A stretch of 26,169 bases of DNA from Elusimicrobiota bacterium (GCA_030639665.1 DAOWCC010000007.1:1-26169); one strand, 5' to 3'. Numbered from the stretch's first letter, positions 7,627 through 15,765 are shown. Notes: generated by a model not told the origin, from the sequence alone. Program-made: numbers and translations.

Positions 7627-8685
7627 ATGGAACCACTTAACTTAAGCATTCTTATAGGACTCGCAATAGTAGTTACTTTAACGCTTATACTGCCGTTTTC
7701 CGTTAAAAAGGTGGAAGAGGAACTTGAAATATTTCTTTTTATCATGGGAGTATCGGCAGTAACCATATCGGGATTATGGAGCGGACACCTCGTAAAGGAA
7801 GCTTTACATGAACCCATAATGATAAGTCTTGCGGTTCTCATCATCGGTTTTGTTTTTAAAAACATAAGGAAATATCTCAAAGGCTGGCTTAATTGGCTAA
7901 TAGCTAAAGTTGGAATTAAACCGGCAATATTCTTTATAGTGATGTTTTTGGGACTTGGCTCCAGTATTATTACCGCCATCATCGCGGCTCTTGTTTTAGC
8001 TGAAATAATAAGCATCCTCAGATTTGAGAAAAAAGAAGAAATAAAAATCGTGGTTTACGCGTGTTTTGCCATCGGACTTGGCGCGGCTTTAACTCCGATA
8101 GGAGAACCTCTTTCAACCATAGCCATAGCCAAATTAAAAGGAGAGCCTCATAACGCGGGTTTTTTCTTTCTCTTTGAGCATCTTGGAATATGGATTATTC
8201 CCGGAGTGATAGTTTCATCAATAATGGCCACTTTAAGCGCGGGCGGAAGAATTGTTAAAGAAACAGAATCCTTAGTTGAGGACGCCATCGAAACCAATAG
8301 CACCATTGTTTTTAGAGCGTTCAAAATTTACGCATTTGTAATGGCTCTTATATTTCTTGGCGCGGGACTTTCCCCCGTCACTGAAAGATACATAACCAAA
8401 ATTCCCGACCATATACTTTACTGGGTAAATTCAATATCCGCCATTTTGGATAATGCCACGCTCGCGGCGGCGGAAATTGTTCCGAGCATGGGTTTAAGTC
8501 AAATAACTTTCTTGCTTATGGGACTTCTGCTTGCCGGCGGTTTATTAATTCCGGGCAATATCCCCAATATTGTAAGCGCGTCAAAATTAAATATCAAAAG
8601 CGGACAATGGGCTAAAGTAGCTCTTCCTTATGGCTTGGTATTAATGGTCGTTTATTTCATTTTAATGATGCTGACTTTAGGATAG
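7627..8685 (+). CDS. DUF1646 family predicted cation transporter
   Basis: A 352-residue polytopic membrane protein with about ten hydrophobic segments. Conserved-looking stretches include GLGAALTPIGEPLSTIA (about residues 145-161), characteristic of the DUF1646/ion-transporter-like superfamily, and a second loop NATLAAAEIVPSMG and GLLIPGNIPNIVSASKL in the C-terminal half, giving an inverted-repeat look. The family is annotated as predicted cation transporters, related to Na+/H+ or arsenite-type permeases; substrate unproven. Strong AGGAG Shine-Dalgarno (7617-7621) supports ATG 7627. It is followed after 164 bp by the tryptophanase-type gene, whose leader carries a terminator-like hairpin, so the two may or may not share a transcript. 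Confidence 0.85.
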   Translation: MEPLNLSILIGLAIVVTLTLILPFSVKKVEEELEIFLFIMGVSAVTISGLWSGHLVKEALHEPIMISLAVLIIGFVFKNIRKYLKGWLNWLIAKVGIKPAIFFIVMFLGLGSSIITAIIAALVLAEIISILRFEKKEEIKIVVYACFAIGLGAALTPIGEPLSTIAIAKLKGEPHNAGFFFLFEHLGIWIIPGVIVSSIMATLSAGGRIVKETESLVEDAIETNSTIVFRAFKIYAFVMALIFLGAGLSPVTERYITKIPDHILYWVNSISAILDNATLAAAEIVPSMGLSQITFLLMGLLLAGGLLIPGNIPNIVSASKLNIKSGQWAKVALPYGLVLMVVYFILMMLTLG

Positions 8686-8812
8686 AGAAGAATAAAGACG
8701 GAAATATGGAAACACGAAAATAAGTTGATATGGAAATCAGGAAACTCCTTTTTACTTATTACCGTATAAGCGTATTATCTTCTTTTCGTTGTTGTTTGTG
8801 AAACATGTGACT

Positions 8813-8833
8813 AAAATGCGCCAAGCGCATTTT
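8813..8833 (+). promoter_or_regulatory. Perfect 9-bp hairpin just before the tnaA ribosome-binding site (possible attenuator/terminator)
   Basis: AAAATGCGC (8813-8821), loop CAA, GCGCATTTT (8825-8833), then CTTT and, within 4 nt of the hairpin, GGAGG (8838-8842). The A-rich 5' arm and T-rich 3' arm resemble a short intrinsic terminator. It could end the DUF1646 transcript, attenuate tnaA, or tune access to its ribosome-binding site. A 23-codon reading frame (ATG 8730 to TGA 8801) precedes it but has no Trp codon and no clear ribosome-binding site. The sequence near 18735-18765 is partly similar, so a repeat origin is possible. Confidence 0.45.
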
Positions 8834-8849
8834 CTTTGGAGGCAATAAT

Positions 8850-10232
8850 ATGTGGAAATGGAAAACAATAATAGAACCGTTCAGAATAAAAAGTGTTGAG
8901 CCTATCGGCTTTACCACTGAAGAAGAACGCGAACTTGTTCTCAAACAAGCTCATTATAATCTATTCAATATTAAAGCAGACAAAATAATGGTGGACCTTT
9001 TAACCGATAGCGGAACGGGCGCCATGAGCGCCAAACAGTGGGGCGGCATTATGACCGGCGATGAATCCTACGCGGGAGCCAGAAGCTATCATAAGTTTGA
9101 AGATACCATAAAAGACCTTACCGGCTATCAAGAAATTATCCCCGTGCATCAAGGCAGAGCGGCGGAAAAAATATTGATGTCCATAATAGGCGGAAAAGGA
9201 AAATTCATCATTTCAAATTCTCATTTTGACACAACACGGGCCAATGTGGAAGTCTCCGGCGCCACAGCCGTCGATTTACCCGTAAAATCAGCTTTGGATT
9301 TTGACAAACCGGCTCCCTTCAAAGGCAATATGGATATTACCGCCATGGAAAAATTCATCAAGAAAACCGGCGCAAAGAATATTCCTCTTTGCATAATGAC
9401 GGTAACCAATAATTCTCTCGGCGGACAACCCGTTTCAATGGAAAACCTTAAAGCCGCGCAAAATATTTGCAGAAAATATAATATACCTATGTTTCTTGAT
9501 TGCGCGCGTTTTGCGGAAAATGCCTATTTCATAAAAATCAGGGAAAAAGGGTTTGCCAAAACACCGATTAAAAAAATAGTTAAAGAAATGTTTGACTGCG
9601 CCGACGGCGCCATGATGAGCGCGAAAAAAGACGCCTTTGCCAATATTGGCGGTTTCATAGCTATGAATAATACGGATTGGGCTGAAAAAGCGCGGCAAAT
9701 ACTTATTCTAACGGAAGGCTTTAGAACCTATGGCGGACTTGCAGGAAGAGATTTGGAAGCGATAGCGATAGGCTTGGAAGAGATTTTAGATGAAAAATAT
9801 CTGGAATACAGAATAACCTCCACCGAATATCTCGGAAAAGGCCTGCTTGAAAACGGTATTCCCATAATACAGCCCGCCGGAGGCCACGGCGTATATGTAA
9901 ACGCTAAAAAATTTCTGCCGCATATAAAAGCGAAAAATTTTCCCGCTCAATCTTTAGCCTGCCAACTTTATCTTCTGGGCGGAATCAGAACGGTGGAAAT
10001 AGGCACTCTAATGTTTGGAAAAAGAGACGCAAAAGGAGATTTTCTGCCCGCCGATATGGAACTTGTGCGTTTAGCTATTCCCAGAAGAGTCTATACCCAA
10101 AGTCATATAGACTATGTAATAGAAGTCTTCAAAGAAATTGCCAAACATAAGAAAGATATAAAAGGACTTGAAATAGTGGAAGCTCCGCAAGTGCTTACTC
10201 ACTTTACGGCAAAACTAAAACCAATGGAATAA
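8850..10232 (+). CDS. tnaA: Tryptophanase / tyrosine phenol-lyase family PLP enzyme, tryptophanase-type active site
   Basis: Fold-type I PLP beta-eliminating lyase, 460 residues, the normal family length. Catalytic Y74 (GDESYAG), the PLP lysine near residue 260 in SAKKD, and LLTDSGTGAMS near residue 50 are present. Overall text resembles tyrosine phenol-lyase (EPFRIKSVE, AMSAKQW, GGLAGRD), but the three residues that separate the families are tryptophanase-like: Asp near 127 in FDTT (Asp137 in E. coli TnaA, Thr124 in the lyase), TVEIG instead of the lyase's MERG bearing Arg381, and His near 450 in HFTAKL (His463 in TnaA, Phe448 in the lyase). Cleavage of tryptophan to indole, pyruvate and ammonia is the best guess. 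GGAGG (8838-8842) supports ATG 8850. Confidence 0.9.
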   Translation: MWKWKTIIEPFRIKSVEPIGFTTEEERELVLKQAHYNLFNIKADKIMVDLLTDSGTGAMSAKQWGGIMTGDESYAGARSYHKFEDTIKDLTGYQEIIPVHQGRAAEKILMSIIGGKGKFIISNSHFDTTRANVEVSGATAVDLPVKSALDFDKPAPFKGNMDITAMEKFIKKTGAKNIPLCIMTVTNNSLGGQPVSMENLKAAQNICRKYNIPMFLDCARFAENAYFIKIREKGFAKTPIKKIVKEMFDCADGAMMSAKKDAFANIGGFIAMNNTDWAEKARQILILTEGFRTYGGLAGRDLEAIAIGLEEILDEKYLEYRITSTEYLGKGLLENGIPIIQPAGGHGVYVNAKKFLPHIKAKNFPAQSLACQLYLLGGIRTVEIGTLMFGKRDAKGDFLPADMELVRLAIPRRVYTQSHIDYVIEVFKEIAKHKKDIKGLEIVEAPQVLTHFTAKLKPME

Positions 10233-10247
10233 GCTATAGAAAATATA

Positions 10248-10426
10248 GGCAATTAGGAAATTAGGTAATAAGGTTATTCGGAATAAAAAAACAGAAAAAG
10301 GCGCAAAACAACAAAAAAAACGAAAATATGTCAAAAGCAAACTTTTATTTATTTTGGAATTTGTAGTTTATTTAGAATTTGACACTGTTCCTTGTTGCCA
10401 TATTGCCTAATCACCTTGTTACCTAA
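10248..10426. repeat. Inverted 8-nt-period TTAGGNAA arrays
   Basis: Left arm, about 10245-10274: ATAGGCAA, TTAGGAAA, TTAGGTAA, TAAGG units with an 8-nt period. Right arm, about 10391-10426, is the same on the minus strand: TTAGGTAA, CAAGGTGA, TTAGGCAA, TATGGCAA. Outer segments 10261-10274 and 10413-10426 are complementary at 13 of 14 positions, about 140 bp apart. The sequence between is A/T-rich with a GGAATTTG-like drifting repeat. This fills the gap between tnaA and the flavin oxidase gene. Confidence 0.65.
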
Positions 10427-10441
10427 GCAGTTTATATTTTT

Positions 10442-12679
10442 ATGTTTAAAAAAAGACGATTCATTACAGTTAAAAAAGAAATAGCCCGCATAACGGGAAA
10501 AGACAATGTCCGTTGCGATGCTGTTGAATTGATGGCCTATTCTTATGACGCCGGCCTTTCAAAAGCCGCGCCCGAAGCGGTTATAAACTTTGACAATATC
10601 AATCAAATAGCTCCCGTCGTTAAAATCTTATATCAAGCCCGCATCCCTTTTCTTCCGAGACTTGCCGGAACAAATCTCTCTGGAGGAACAATCCCTCTTA
10701 AAAGCGGCGTAATATTAAATCTGTCGCAACTCAATAAAATTTATCAAATCGACACTACAAACAATATTGCCGTTGTTGAACCCGGCGTGGTGAATATTAA
10801 TTTGCAGAAAGAACTTGATAAATTCGGTTATTTTTACGCGCCGGATCCGGCAAGCCAAAAAGTATGCACCATAGGCGGAAACATAGGCGAAAACGCGGGA
10901 GGACCGCAATGCCTGAAATACGGCGTAACCTCAAACAATATATCAAAACTTCTGATTATAACTCCCGAAGGCGATGAAATAACTTTAAGCGAGAAGGACG
11001 CCGGCCCCGGTTTAATGAGCTTATTTATAGGCTCTGAAGGAACGCTCGGCATAGCGATAAAAGCTTGGCTTAAAATAATACCAAAACCGAAAATAATTAA
11101 AACATGCACGGCGGCTTTTCTCACAATTGAGGATTCCATAAAAGCGGCAACTAAAATTATAGAAGCCGGCGTGCTTCCAAGAGCTCTTGAAGCCATGGAT
11201 AAAACCTGCGTTGACGCTTCGGAAAATATCATAAAAAACCCTTATCCCGGCGAAAGCGAAGCTATGCTCATCATAGAATTGGATTGTGACGATGAAAATG
11301 AAATTAATAAAAACATTAAAGAAATAAAAAATATCTGCGATAATTGCTTTTCCAATTTTTTCCGCGTAGCGGATACAAAAACGGAAAGCGAAGCTCTCTG
11401 GGCGATTAGAAAAGGGGCGTACCCCGCCATGGCAAGGCTCGCGCCGAATGTTTTGGTGGAAGACGGAGTGGTTCCAAGACCCAAACTTCCCGAAGCGCTG
11501 AAAAAAATAAAGGCTATTATTAAAAACTATGACTTAAAAGCGAGTATTCTTTTCCATGCGGGAGACGGAAACATCCATCCAAATATTATTTTTGACGAAA
11601 GAGATATTGAGGAAGTCAAAATTGTAAAAAAAGCGGGCTATGAAATACTTAAGACCTGCATAGATTTGGGCGGTTCGATATCGGGAGAACATGGAATAGG
11701 AATTGAAAAACGGGTGGCAATGAACTGGCTATATCCCACCGCGACTTTAGAGCTTTTTAAAAATATTAAAACAAGCTTTGACCCTGAAAACCTTTCCAAT
11801 CCCGATAAAATTGTCCCGGTATCTCTGGATAGCAGAAATGAAATATTTTCAAAAACACATTCATCGGACAATAAAATTTTAAATAATATTTTAAATGAAG
11901 TAAAAAGCAGATACCGCGCGGACGCTCAAAGCGTCATAGTCGGAAGCGATAGCAATTCAAATAAAAATCTTGAAAACGAAAATAATATTTTAAGTTTAAG
12001 CGCGTTGACTGAAATAATAGACCTTGATAGAGAAAATTTCACGGTAAAAGTTGAAGCGGGAATAAAAATAAGCCGCTTAAAAGAATTATTAAAGACTTCT
12101 TCATTATATCCGGCCTTGCCTGATTATGAAGGAACACTCGGAGGCTTAATAGCGGGCAATTGCGCCAAAAACATTAAAAACATCCTGATTGGCCTGGATA
12201 TAATGACCTCTAACGGAGAAATTCATTCATTCGGCGGCAAGACCCTTAAAAATGTGGCGGGCTATGATGTGGCAAAACTTTTTATAGGCTCCATGGGAGC
12301 TTATGGAATAATTTTAAACGCGACCATAAAATTGGATTCCAAAAATCAAGATTTCTTCGAGGCTATGCCGGGTGCCGTCTCACGGACTATGTCCACCAAA
12401 ACGGCCGAGGCTATGCCGGGCGCCGCAACAAAAGACCATGCCCATCCCGCCACCACTACATCGGCGGGCAGGCAGACGGCCAGATTTACTCCCGGGAAAT
12501 ATTCCAGACGCTTAAAGAAAGTTTTTGATCCGAAGAACTTATTTAATTCCCGGCTGTATAACATTAAGAAAGATAGTCCGGCACTCAGCGGGAAAGATGT
12601 CTCATCGCTTAAAGATTATTCTATGAAGAAGCTTCATAAACAAAACGACCTTTTTAAACTCTCAGAACAAGACAAATAA
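10442..12679 (+). CDS. glcD: GlcD-GlcE fused FAD-linked (glycolate/D-lactate type) oxidase with an internal repeat insert
   Basis: Flavoprotein subunit of a glycolate/D-lactate oxidase complex, 745 residues. Residues 1-465 are a complete GlcD-type protein: FAD-binding PP-loop LAGTNLSGGTIPL, TIGGNIGENAGG, LFIGSEGTLG, then FHAGDGNIHPN and ISGEHGIGIEKR. Residues about 470-635 are the FAD-binding half of a second, GlcE-like unit (EGTLGGLIAGN, TLKNVAGYDVAKLFIGSMG). Its middle/cap region is missing: residues about 640-682 are a low-complexity Ala/Thr/Pro stretch encoded by intergenic-type repeats, followed directly by the typical C-terminus FDPKNLFNSRLYN and a lysine-rich tail. Separate GlcE proteins are about 350 residues. 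The reading frame is intact. ATG 10442 has no clear Shine-Dalgarno. The iron-sulfur partner follows 82 bp downstream. Confidence 0.88.
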   Translation: MFKKRRFITVKKEIARITGKDNVRCDAVELMAYSYDAGLSKAAPEAVINFDNINQIAPVVKILYQARIPFLPRLAGTNLSGGTIPLKSGVILNLSQLNKIYQIDTTNNIAVVEPGVVNINLQKELDKFGYFYAPDPASQKVCTIGGNIGENAGGPQCLKYGVTSNNISKLLIITPEGDEITLSEKDAGPGLMSLFIGSEGTLGIAIKAWLKIIPKPKIIKTCTAAFLTIEDSIKAATKIIEAGVLPRALEAMDKTCVDASENIIKNPYPGESEAMLIIELDCDDENEINKNIKEIKNICDNCFSNFFRVADTKTESEALWAIRKGAYPAMARLAPNVLVEDGVVPRPKLPEALKKIKAIIKNYDLKASILFHAGDGNIHPNIIFDERDIEEVKIVKKAGYEILKTCIDLGGSISGEHGIGIEKRVAMNWLYPTATLELFKNIKTSFDPENLSNPDKIVPVSLDSRNEIFSKTHSSDNKILNNILNEVKSRYRADAQSVIVGSDSNSNKNLENENNILSLSALTEIIDLDRENFTVKVEAGIKISRLKELLKTSSLYPALPDYEGTLGGLIAGNCAKNIKNILIGLDIMTSNGEIHSFGGKTLKNVAGYDVAKLFIGSMGAYGIILNATIKLDSKNQDFFEAMPGAVSRTMSTKTAEAMPGAATKDHAHPATTTSAGRQTARFTPGKYSRRLKKVFDPKNLFNSRLYNIKKDSPALSGKDVSSLKDYSMKKLHKQNDLFKLSEQDK
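12358..12480. repeat. Intergenic-type repeats inserted in frame in the GlcD-GlcE gene, including stem-loop family A copy 3
   Basis: Two direct 20-bp copies of CGAGGCTATGCCGGG(T/C)GCCG start at 12358 and 12406, 48 bp (16 codons) apart. They are followed by the family A stem-loop CCCGCC (12446-12451), loop ACCACTACATC, GGCGGG (12463-12468), CAGGC. The stretch is much richer in G+C than flanking codons and encodes Ala/Thr/Pro-rich text (EAMPGA twice). Stem, loop and extension match the non-coding copies at 4834, 4941 and 15590, which is the main evidence that it is an inserted repeat and not native protein sequence. Confidence 0.75.
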
Positions 12680-12761
12680 GGTTTGGGTTACGAATTGAAA
12701 ATTTGAAGACAAAAACAAAAGCAAAACGAAAATTTAAAAAGTAAAAGCAAAAAAACACATA

Positions 12762-14282
12762 ATGAAAAACAATAAAGAAAAAAACGATTTAAACTCGGAA
12801 ACCAAAAAAGAGGAATCCGCGAAAATAGAAACTATTTCCGATTTCAGTGAAGATAAATCTGACGCCCTGTACGATTATAATTATCTTTACAGTCATAAAG
12901 ACATTGATTGTCATCTTCCTCTGTTAATTACCGATTTGGGAGAAAAAAAACTTTATGATTCTCTTTCCCAATGCAATCGCTGCGGCTATTGCGAAACCGT
13001 TTGTCCTACCTATATGCTAACCGGCAGAGAAAGCATTTCAGCCCGCGGGCGAAATCAAATAATTAAAATGGCTATGACAGGGAAAATAAAAAACAAAGAA
13101 GACGCGCAAGAATCCGTTTTCTCGTGTCTTTTATGCGGCGCCTGCCAGTCCGCTTGCTATGCCAAAGTGCAAACACCCGAACATGTTCTTGAAGCAAGAC
13201 GAGGCATTAAAAATTATTCCGATACTTTCGGTGTAAAATTCGGCATGAAAATCTTATTGGAAAAACCCGAAGCTTTAGCCTTATGGATAAAACTGGGATT
13301 TCTTATGAAAAAACTCGGTTTCGCTTGGCTCGCGGGAAAACTTGGAATTTATGCCATCTTGGGAATGCCAGCCATAAAAGAAGCTCAAGAGACTATCGAT
13401 AATCCGCCGCTAAAATTTTTAACGGATTATCTCAAGAAAGATTCCGACTTAAATCCTGAAACCTGTACTGCTAAAGAGGAAAAAATAACCTGGGCTTATT
13501 TCGCGCCCTGCGGGCCGAATTATATTTATCCCAAAGTGGGGCTTTCAACGATAAATATCCTAAAAAGATTTCTCGGCAAAGGAATATTTTTGGATAACTT
13601 TTGTTGCGGCCTCATAGCTTATAACTATGGCAAACTCAAAGACGCTAAAAAATTCGCAAAAAAGAATATTCTGCTTTTTGAAAAATATAAAAAGAAATTT
13701 GGAGATTTTATCATTGTGGGAGATTGCTCCTCCTGCGTAGCTTTCATGAAAACTTATGAACAACTTTTTGCGGATGATGAAGATTGGAGACTTAGAGCCA
13801 AAAATTTCGGCCAAAACATAAAAGATATTCTTGAACTCGCGCCAAAATTTGAGGTGAAAGAACTTTCCGGTGACGCGAAAGAAAAATTGCAATTGGGCAG
13901 AGTTACATATCATGATTCTTGCAGAGCCTGCCATGGACAAAACATACGGCAAGAGCCCCGAGACATTTTAAAAAAACTCGCGGGAGACAAATTTGTCCAG
14001 CTTAATGAAAGCGATTGGTGCTGCGGCGGAGCGGGCGCTTTCGCTTTTACCCAAAAACAGCTTTCTAAAAAAATACTTCTCAGAAAAATAAAAAACATCG
14101 CCTGTTCGCGGGCCGAAACCGTAATCGCCGGCGCGTCGTCATGCCTAATGCAAATAAATGTCGGGCTTAAAAACCATTATCCATCGGCTAAAGTCGAACA
14201 CTTCAGCGTTTTTATAGATAGACTAACCAGCGCGACAGCGCGGCAGAATGACAGAACAACAGAAAACAGCAACAAGAACTAA
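12762..14282 (+). CDS. glcF: GlcF-type iron-sulfur subunit (two 4Fe-4S motifs, two CCG domains)
   Basis: Electron-transfer partner of the upstream flavin oxidase, 506 residues. A charged N-terminal 60 residues precede two 4Fe-4S motifs, CNRCGYCETVCP (C71, C74, C77, C81) and CLLCGACQSACY (C122, C125, C128; C132), then two Cys-rich CCG domains: FAPCGPNYIYP with NFCCGLIAYNYG, and DSCRACHGQNIRQEP with DWCCGGAGAF. This is the arrangement of GlcF and LutA/HdrD-type proteins, which pass electrons from 2-hydroxyacid oxidation to quinone or another carrier at the membrane. The last 17 residues (from 14229) come from a GCGCGACAGCGCGGCAG repeat-like sequence after the natural end of the domain, so they look like a late extension. 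Start ATG 12762 has no strong Shine-Dalgarno. Confidence 0.9.
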   Translation: MKNNKEKNDLNSETKKEESAKIETISDFSEDKSDALYDYNYLYSHKDIDCHLPLLITDLGEKKLYDSLSQCNRCGYCETVCPTYMLTGRESISARGRNQIIKMAMTGKIKNKEDAQESVFSCLLCGACQSACYAKVQTPEHVLEARRGIKNYSDTFGVKFGMKILLEKPEALALWIKLGFLMKKLGFAWLAGKLGIYAILGMPAIKEAQETIDNPPLKFLTDYLKKDSDLNPETCTAKEEKITWAYFAPCGPNYIYPKVGLSTINILKRFLGKGIFLDNFCCGLIAYNYGKLKDAKKFAKKNILLFEKYKKKFGDFIIVGDCSSCVAFMKTYEQLFADDEDWRLRAKNFGQNIKDILELAPKFEVKELSGDAKEKLQLGRVTYHDSCRACHGQNIRQEPRDILKKLAGDKFVQLNESDWCCGGAGAFAFTQKQLSKKILLRKIKNIACSRAETVIAGASSCLMQINVGLKNHYPSAKVEHFSVFIDRLTSATARQNDRTTENSNKN

Positions 14283-14330
14283 GCAGTACGGAAATGCTTG
14301 TGATTTGTGACCTGTAATAATGATAAAATA

Positions 14331-15506
14331 ATGATGATGACCAGAACTGAAGAGCTTGAACAAAGACTAAATCGCCTTGTCAAATTCGGCGGTATTATAT
14401 CCACTGAAACACATCTGCCCAAACTGCTTGAGCTTATTACCGATCAAGTAAAGCATATGTTAAACGGCGACAGATGCACGGTATTTTTGTTGGATAATCA
14501 AACAAATGAACTTTGGTCGACAATAGCTCAGGGTATGGATAATACCGAAATAAGAATTCCTTACGGCAAAGGCATAGCCGGTCATGTGGCCGAAACCGGA
14601 GAAATCACAAATATTAAAAATACTTATGCCGATAACCGCTTTAACAATGAATTGGACAAATTAACCGGTTATAAAACCAAAACCATACTTGCCGTTCCTT
14701 TAACAAATATAAACGGCAAAATAATCGGTGTTTTTGAAGTTATAAATAAAAAAACAACTTATTTTGATAAAGATGACGAAGGCATATTAATGCTGATGGG
14801 ATCACTCGCCTCTTCCGCCATTGAGAACGCTCAACTTTATGAGAATTTATCAAAGTCTCAATTGGAAACAATATATCGCCTGGCTGTAACAGCCGAATAC
14901 AGAGATCAGCAGGATACGGCTATTCATCTTAGGCATATAAGCGAATACTCGGGTATTATCGCCGAGGGAATGAATTTACCGGAAAAAGAAATTGAAGATA
15001 TTAAATACGCGAGTCCCCTTCACGATATTGGGAAAGTCGGAATAGCCGACGCGATTCTTCTTAAACCCGGAAAATTAACCGCCGAAGAGTTTAAAGAAAT
15101 GAAAAAACATACTCTCTATGGCTCTAAAATACTTTCCAACGCTGAAAGCCATTTGCTTCAAATAGCTTGTAAAATAGCCGCGTTTCATCACGAAAAATTT
15201 AACGGCAAAGGTTATCCCGACAGCTTAAAAGGAGAAAAAATACCATTGTACGCCAGAATTGTTTCGGTAGCGGATGTTTTTGACGCCTTATGCATGCCTC
15301 GCGTCTACAAACCCGAATGGTCTCCCCAAAAAGCCTTTAACTATATAAAAGAAGAAAGTGGAAAATCTTTTGACCCTGAAGTGGTAGAAGCTTTTCTTAA
15401 AAAAGAAACCGAAATACTTAAGGTTCATGACACCATGGACGGCAGAACAACCATCATTCCGGGAATGCATAAACCTCATAAAACCCCTCATAGAAATTCC
15501 GTATAA
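14331..15506 (+). CDS. GAF and HD-GYP domain protein (probable cyclic-di-GMP phosphodiesterase)
   Basis: About 390 residues. GAF sensor domain at residues about 20-165 (NGDRCTVFLLD, GKGIAGHVAETGE, ILAVPLTN-NGKIIGVFEVIN), a short helix, then an HD-GYP domain (about 180-365) with HLRHISEYSG, metal-binding HD in PLHDIGKVG and HHEKFNGKGYP. The D-to-N change in the last motif (compare HHEKFDGTGYP in the gene at 3694) occurs in other family members and need not abolish activity. The family cleaves cyclic di-GMP; the GAF ligand is unknown. ATG 14331 (one of three consecutive ATGs) is preferred; GTG 14307 is an alternative in the same frame, and neither has a good Shine-Dalgarno. It sits 48 bp after glcF on the same strand and may be co-transcribed. 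Confidence 0.9.
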   Translation: MMMTRTEELEQRLNRLVKFGGIISTETHLPKLLELITDQVKHMLNGDRCTVFLLDNQTNELWSTIAQGMDNTEIRIPYGKGIAGHVAETGEITNIKNTYADNRFNNELDKLTGYKTKTILAVPLTNINGKIIGVFEVINKKTTYFDKDDEGILMLMGSLASSAIENAQLYENLSKSQLETIYRLAVTAEYRDQQDTAIHLRHISEYSGIIAEGMNLPEKEIEDIKYASPLHDIGKVGIADAILLKPGKLTAEEFKEMKKHTLYGSKILSNAESHLLQIACKIAAFHHEKFNGKGYPDSLKGEKIPLYARIVSVADVFDALCMPRVYKPEWSPQKAFNYIKEESGKSFDPEVVEAFLKKETEILKVHDTMDGRTTIIPGMHKPHKTPHRNSV

Positions 15507-15542
15507 ATAAGTTAAGCCCCGCTTTTGAATGTATTCCTTATT

Positions 15543-15627
15543 TGTAGCGGTCGCATTACCATGCGACCTATTTTCGGCGATTGGTAAATCCCGCCACACG
15601 GCATCGGCGGGCAGGCTGCCCGCTACA
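15543..15627. repeat. 85-bp element bounded by TGTAGCGG inverted ends, with internal hairpins (family A copy 4)
   Basis: Terminal inverted repeats TGTAGCGG (15543-15550) and CCGCTACA (15620-15627). Inside are a perfect 8-bp hairpin GGTCGCAT-TACC-ATGCGACC (15549-15568) and the family A stem-loop CCCGCC (15590-15595), loop ACACGGCATC, GGCGGG (15606-15611), CAGGCTG. The nested symmetry resembles a miniature palindromic element. It lies in the gap where the GAF/HD-GYP and radical SAM genes converge. No gene is visible there. Confidence 0.7.
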
Positions 15628-15728
15628 GATTTAATCACAGATTTACGCGGATTTTCACTTTGTATCTCTGTGCCTGTCCTTCCGAAGCCTTGGCGAAAAA
15701 GGAAACTGCAGTGACGGGATGAACATAG
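15628..15728. repeat. Further repeat fragments in the convergent gap
   Basis: AATCACAG, ATTTACGCGG and ATTTTCAC form a short-period run near 15634-15658. CCTTCCGAAGCCTTGGCGAA lies near 15677-15697. TGACGGGATGAACA near 15712-15725 matches TGACAGGATGAACA at 5234-5247 at 13 of 14 positions. These are repeat-family fragments with no coding sign. Confidence 0.5.
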
Positions 15729-15765
15729 CTTTGTCGGAATTTCTCTTAATAAAATTTAAAGCCCT

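Noticed and set aside
8730..8801. TnaC-like leader peptide gene
   Set aside because: No Trp codon and no clear Shine-Dalgarno; kept only as part of the leader observation.
15529..15714. A 61-residue plus-strand frame in the convergent gap
   Set aside because: It is made of nested palindromes and repeat fragments shared with other gaps, so it is not credible as a gene.
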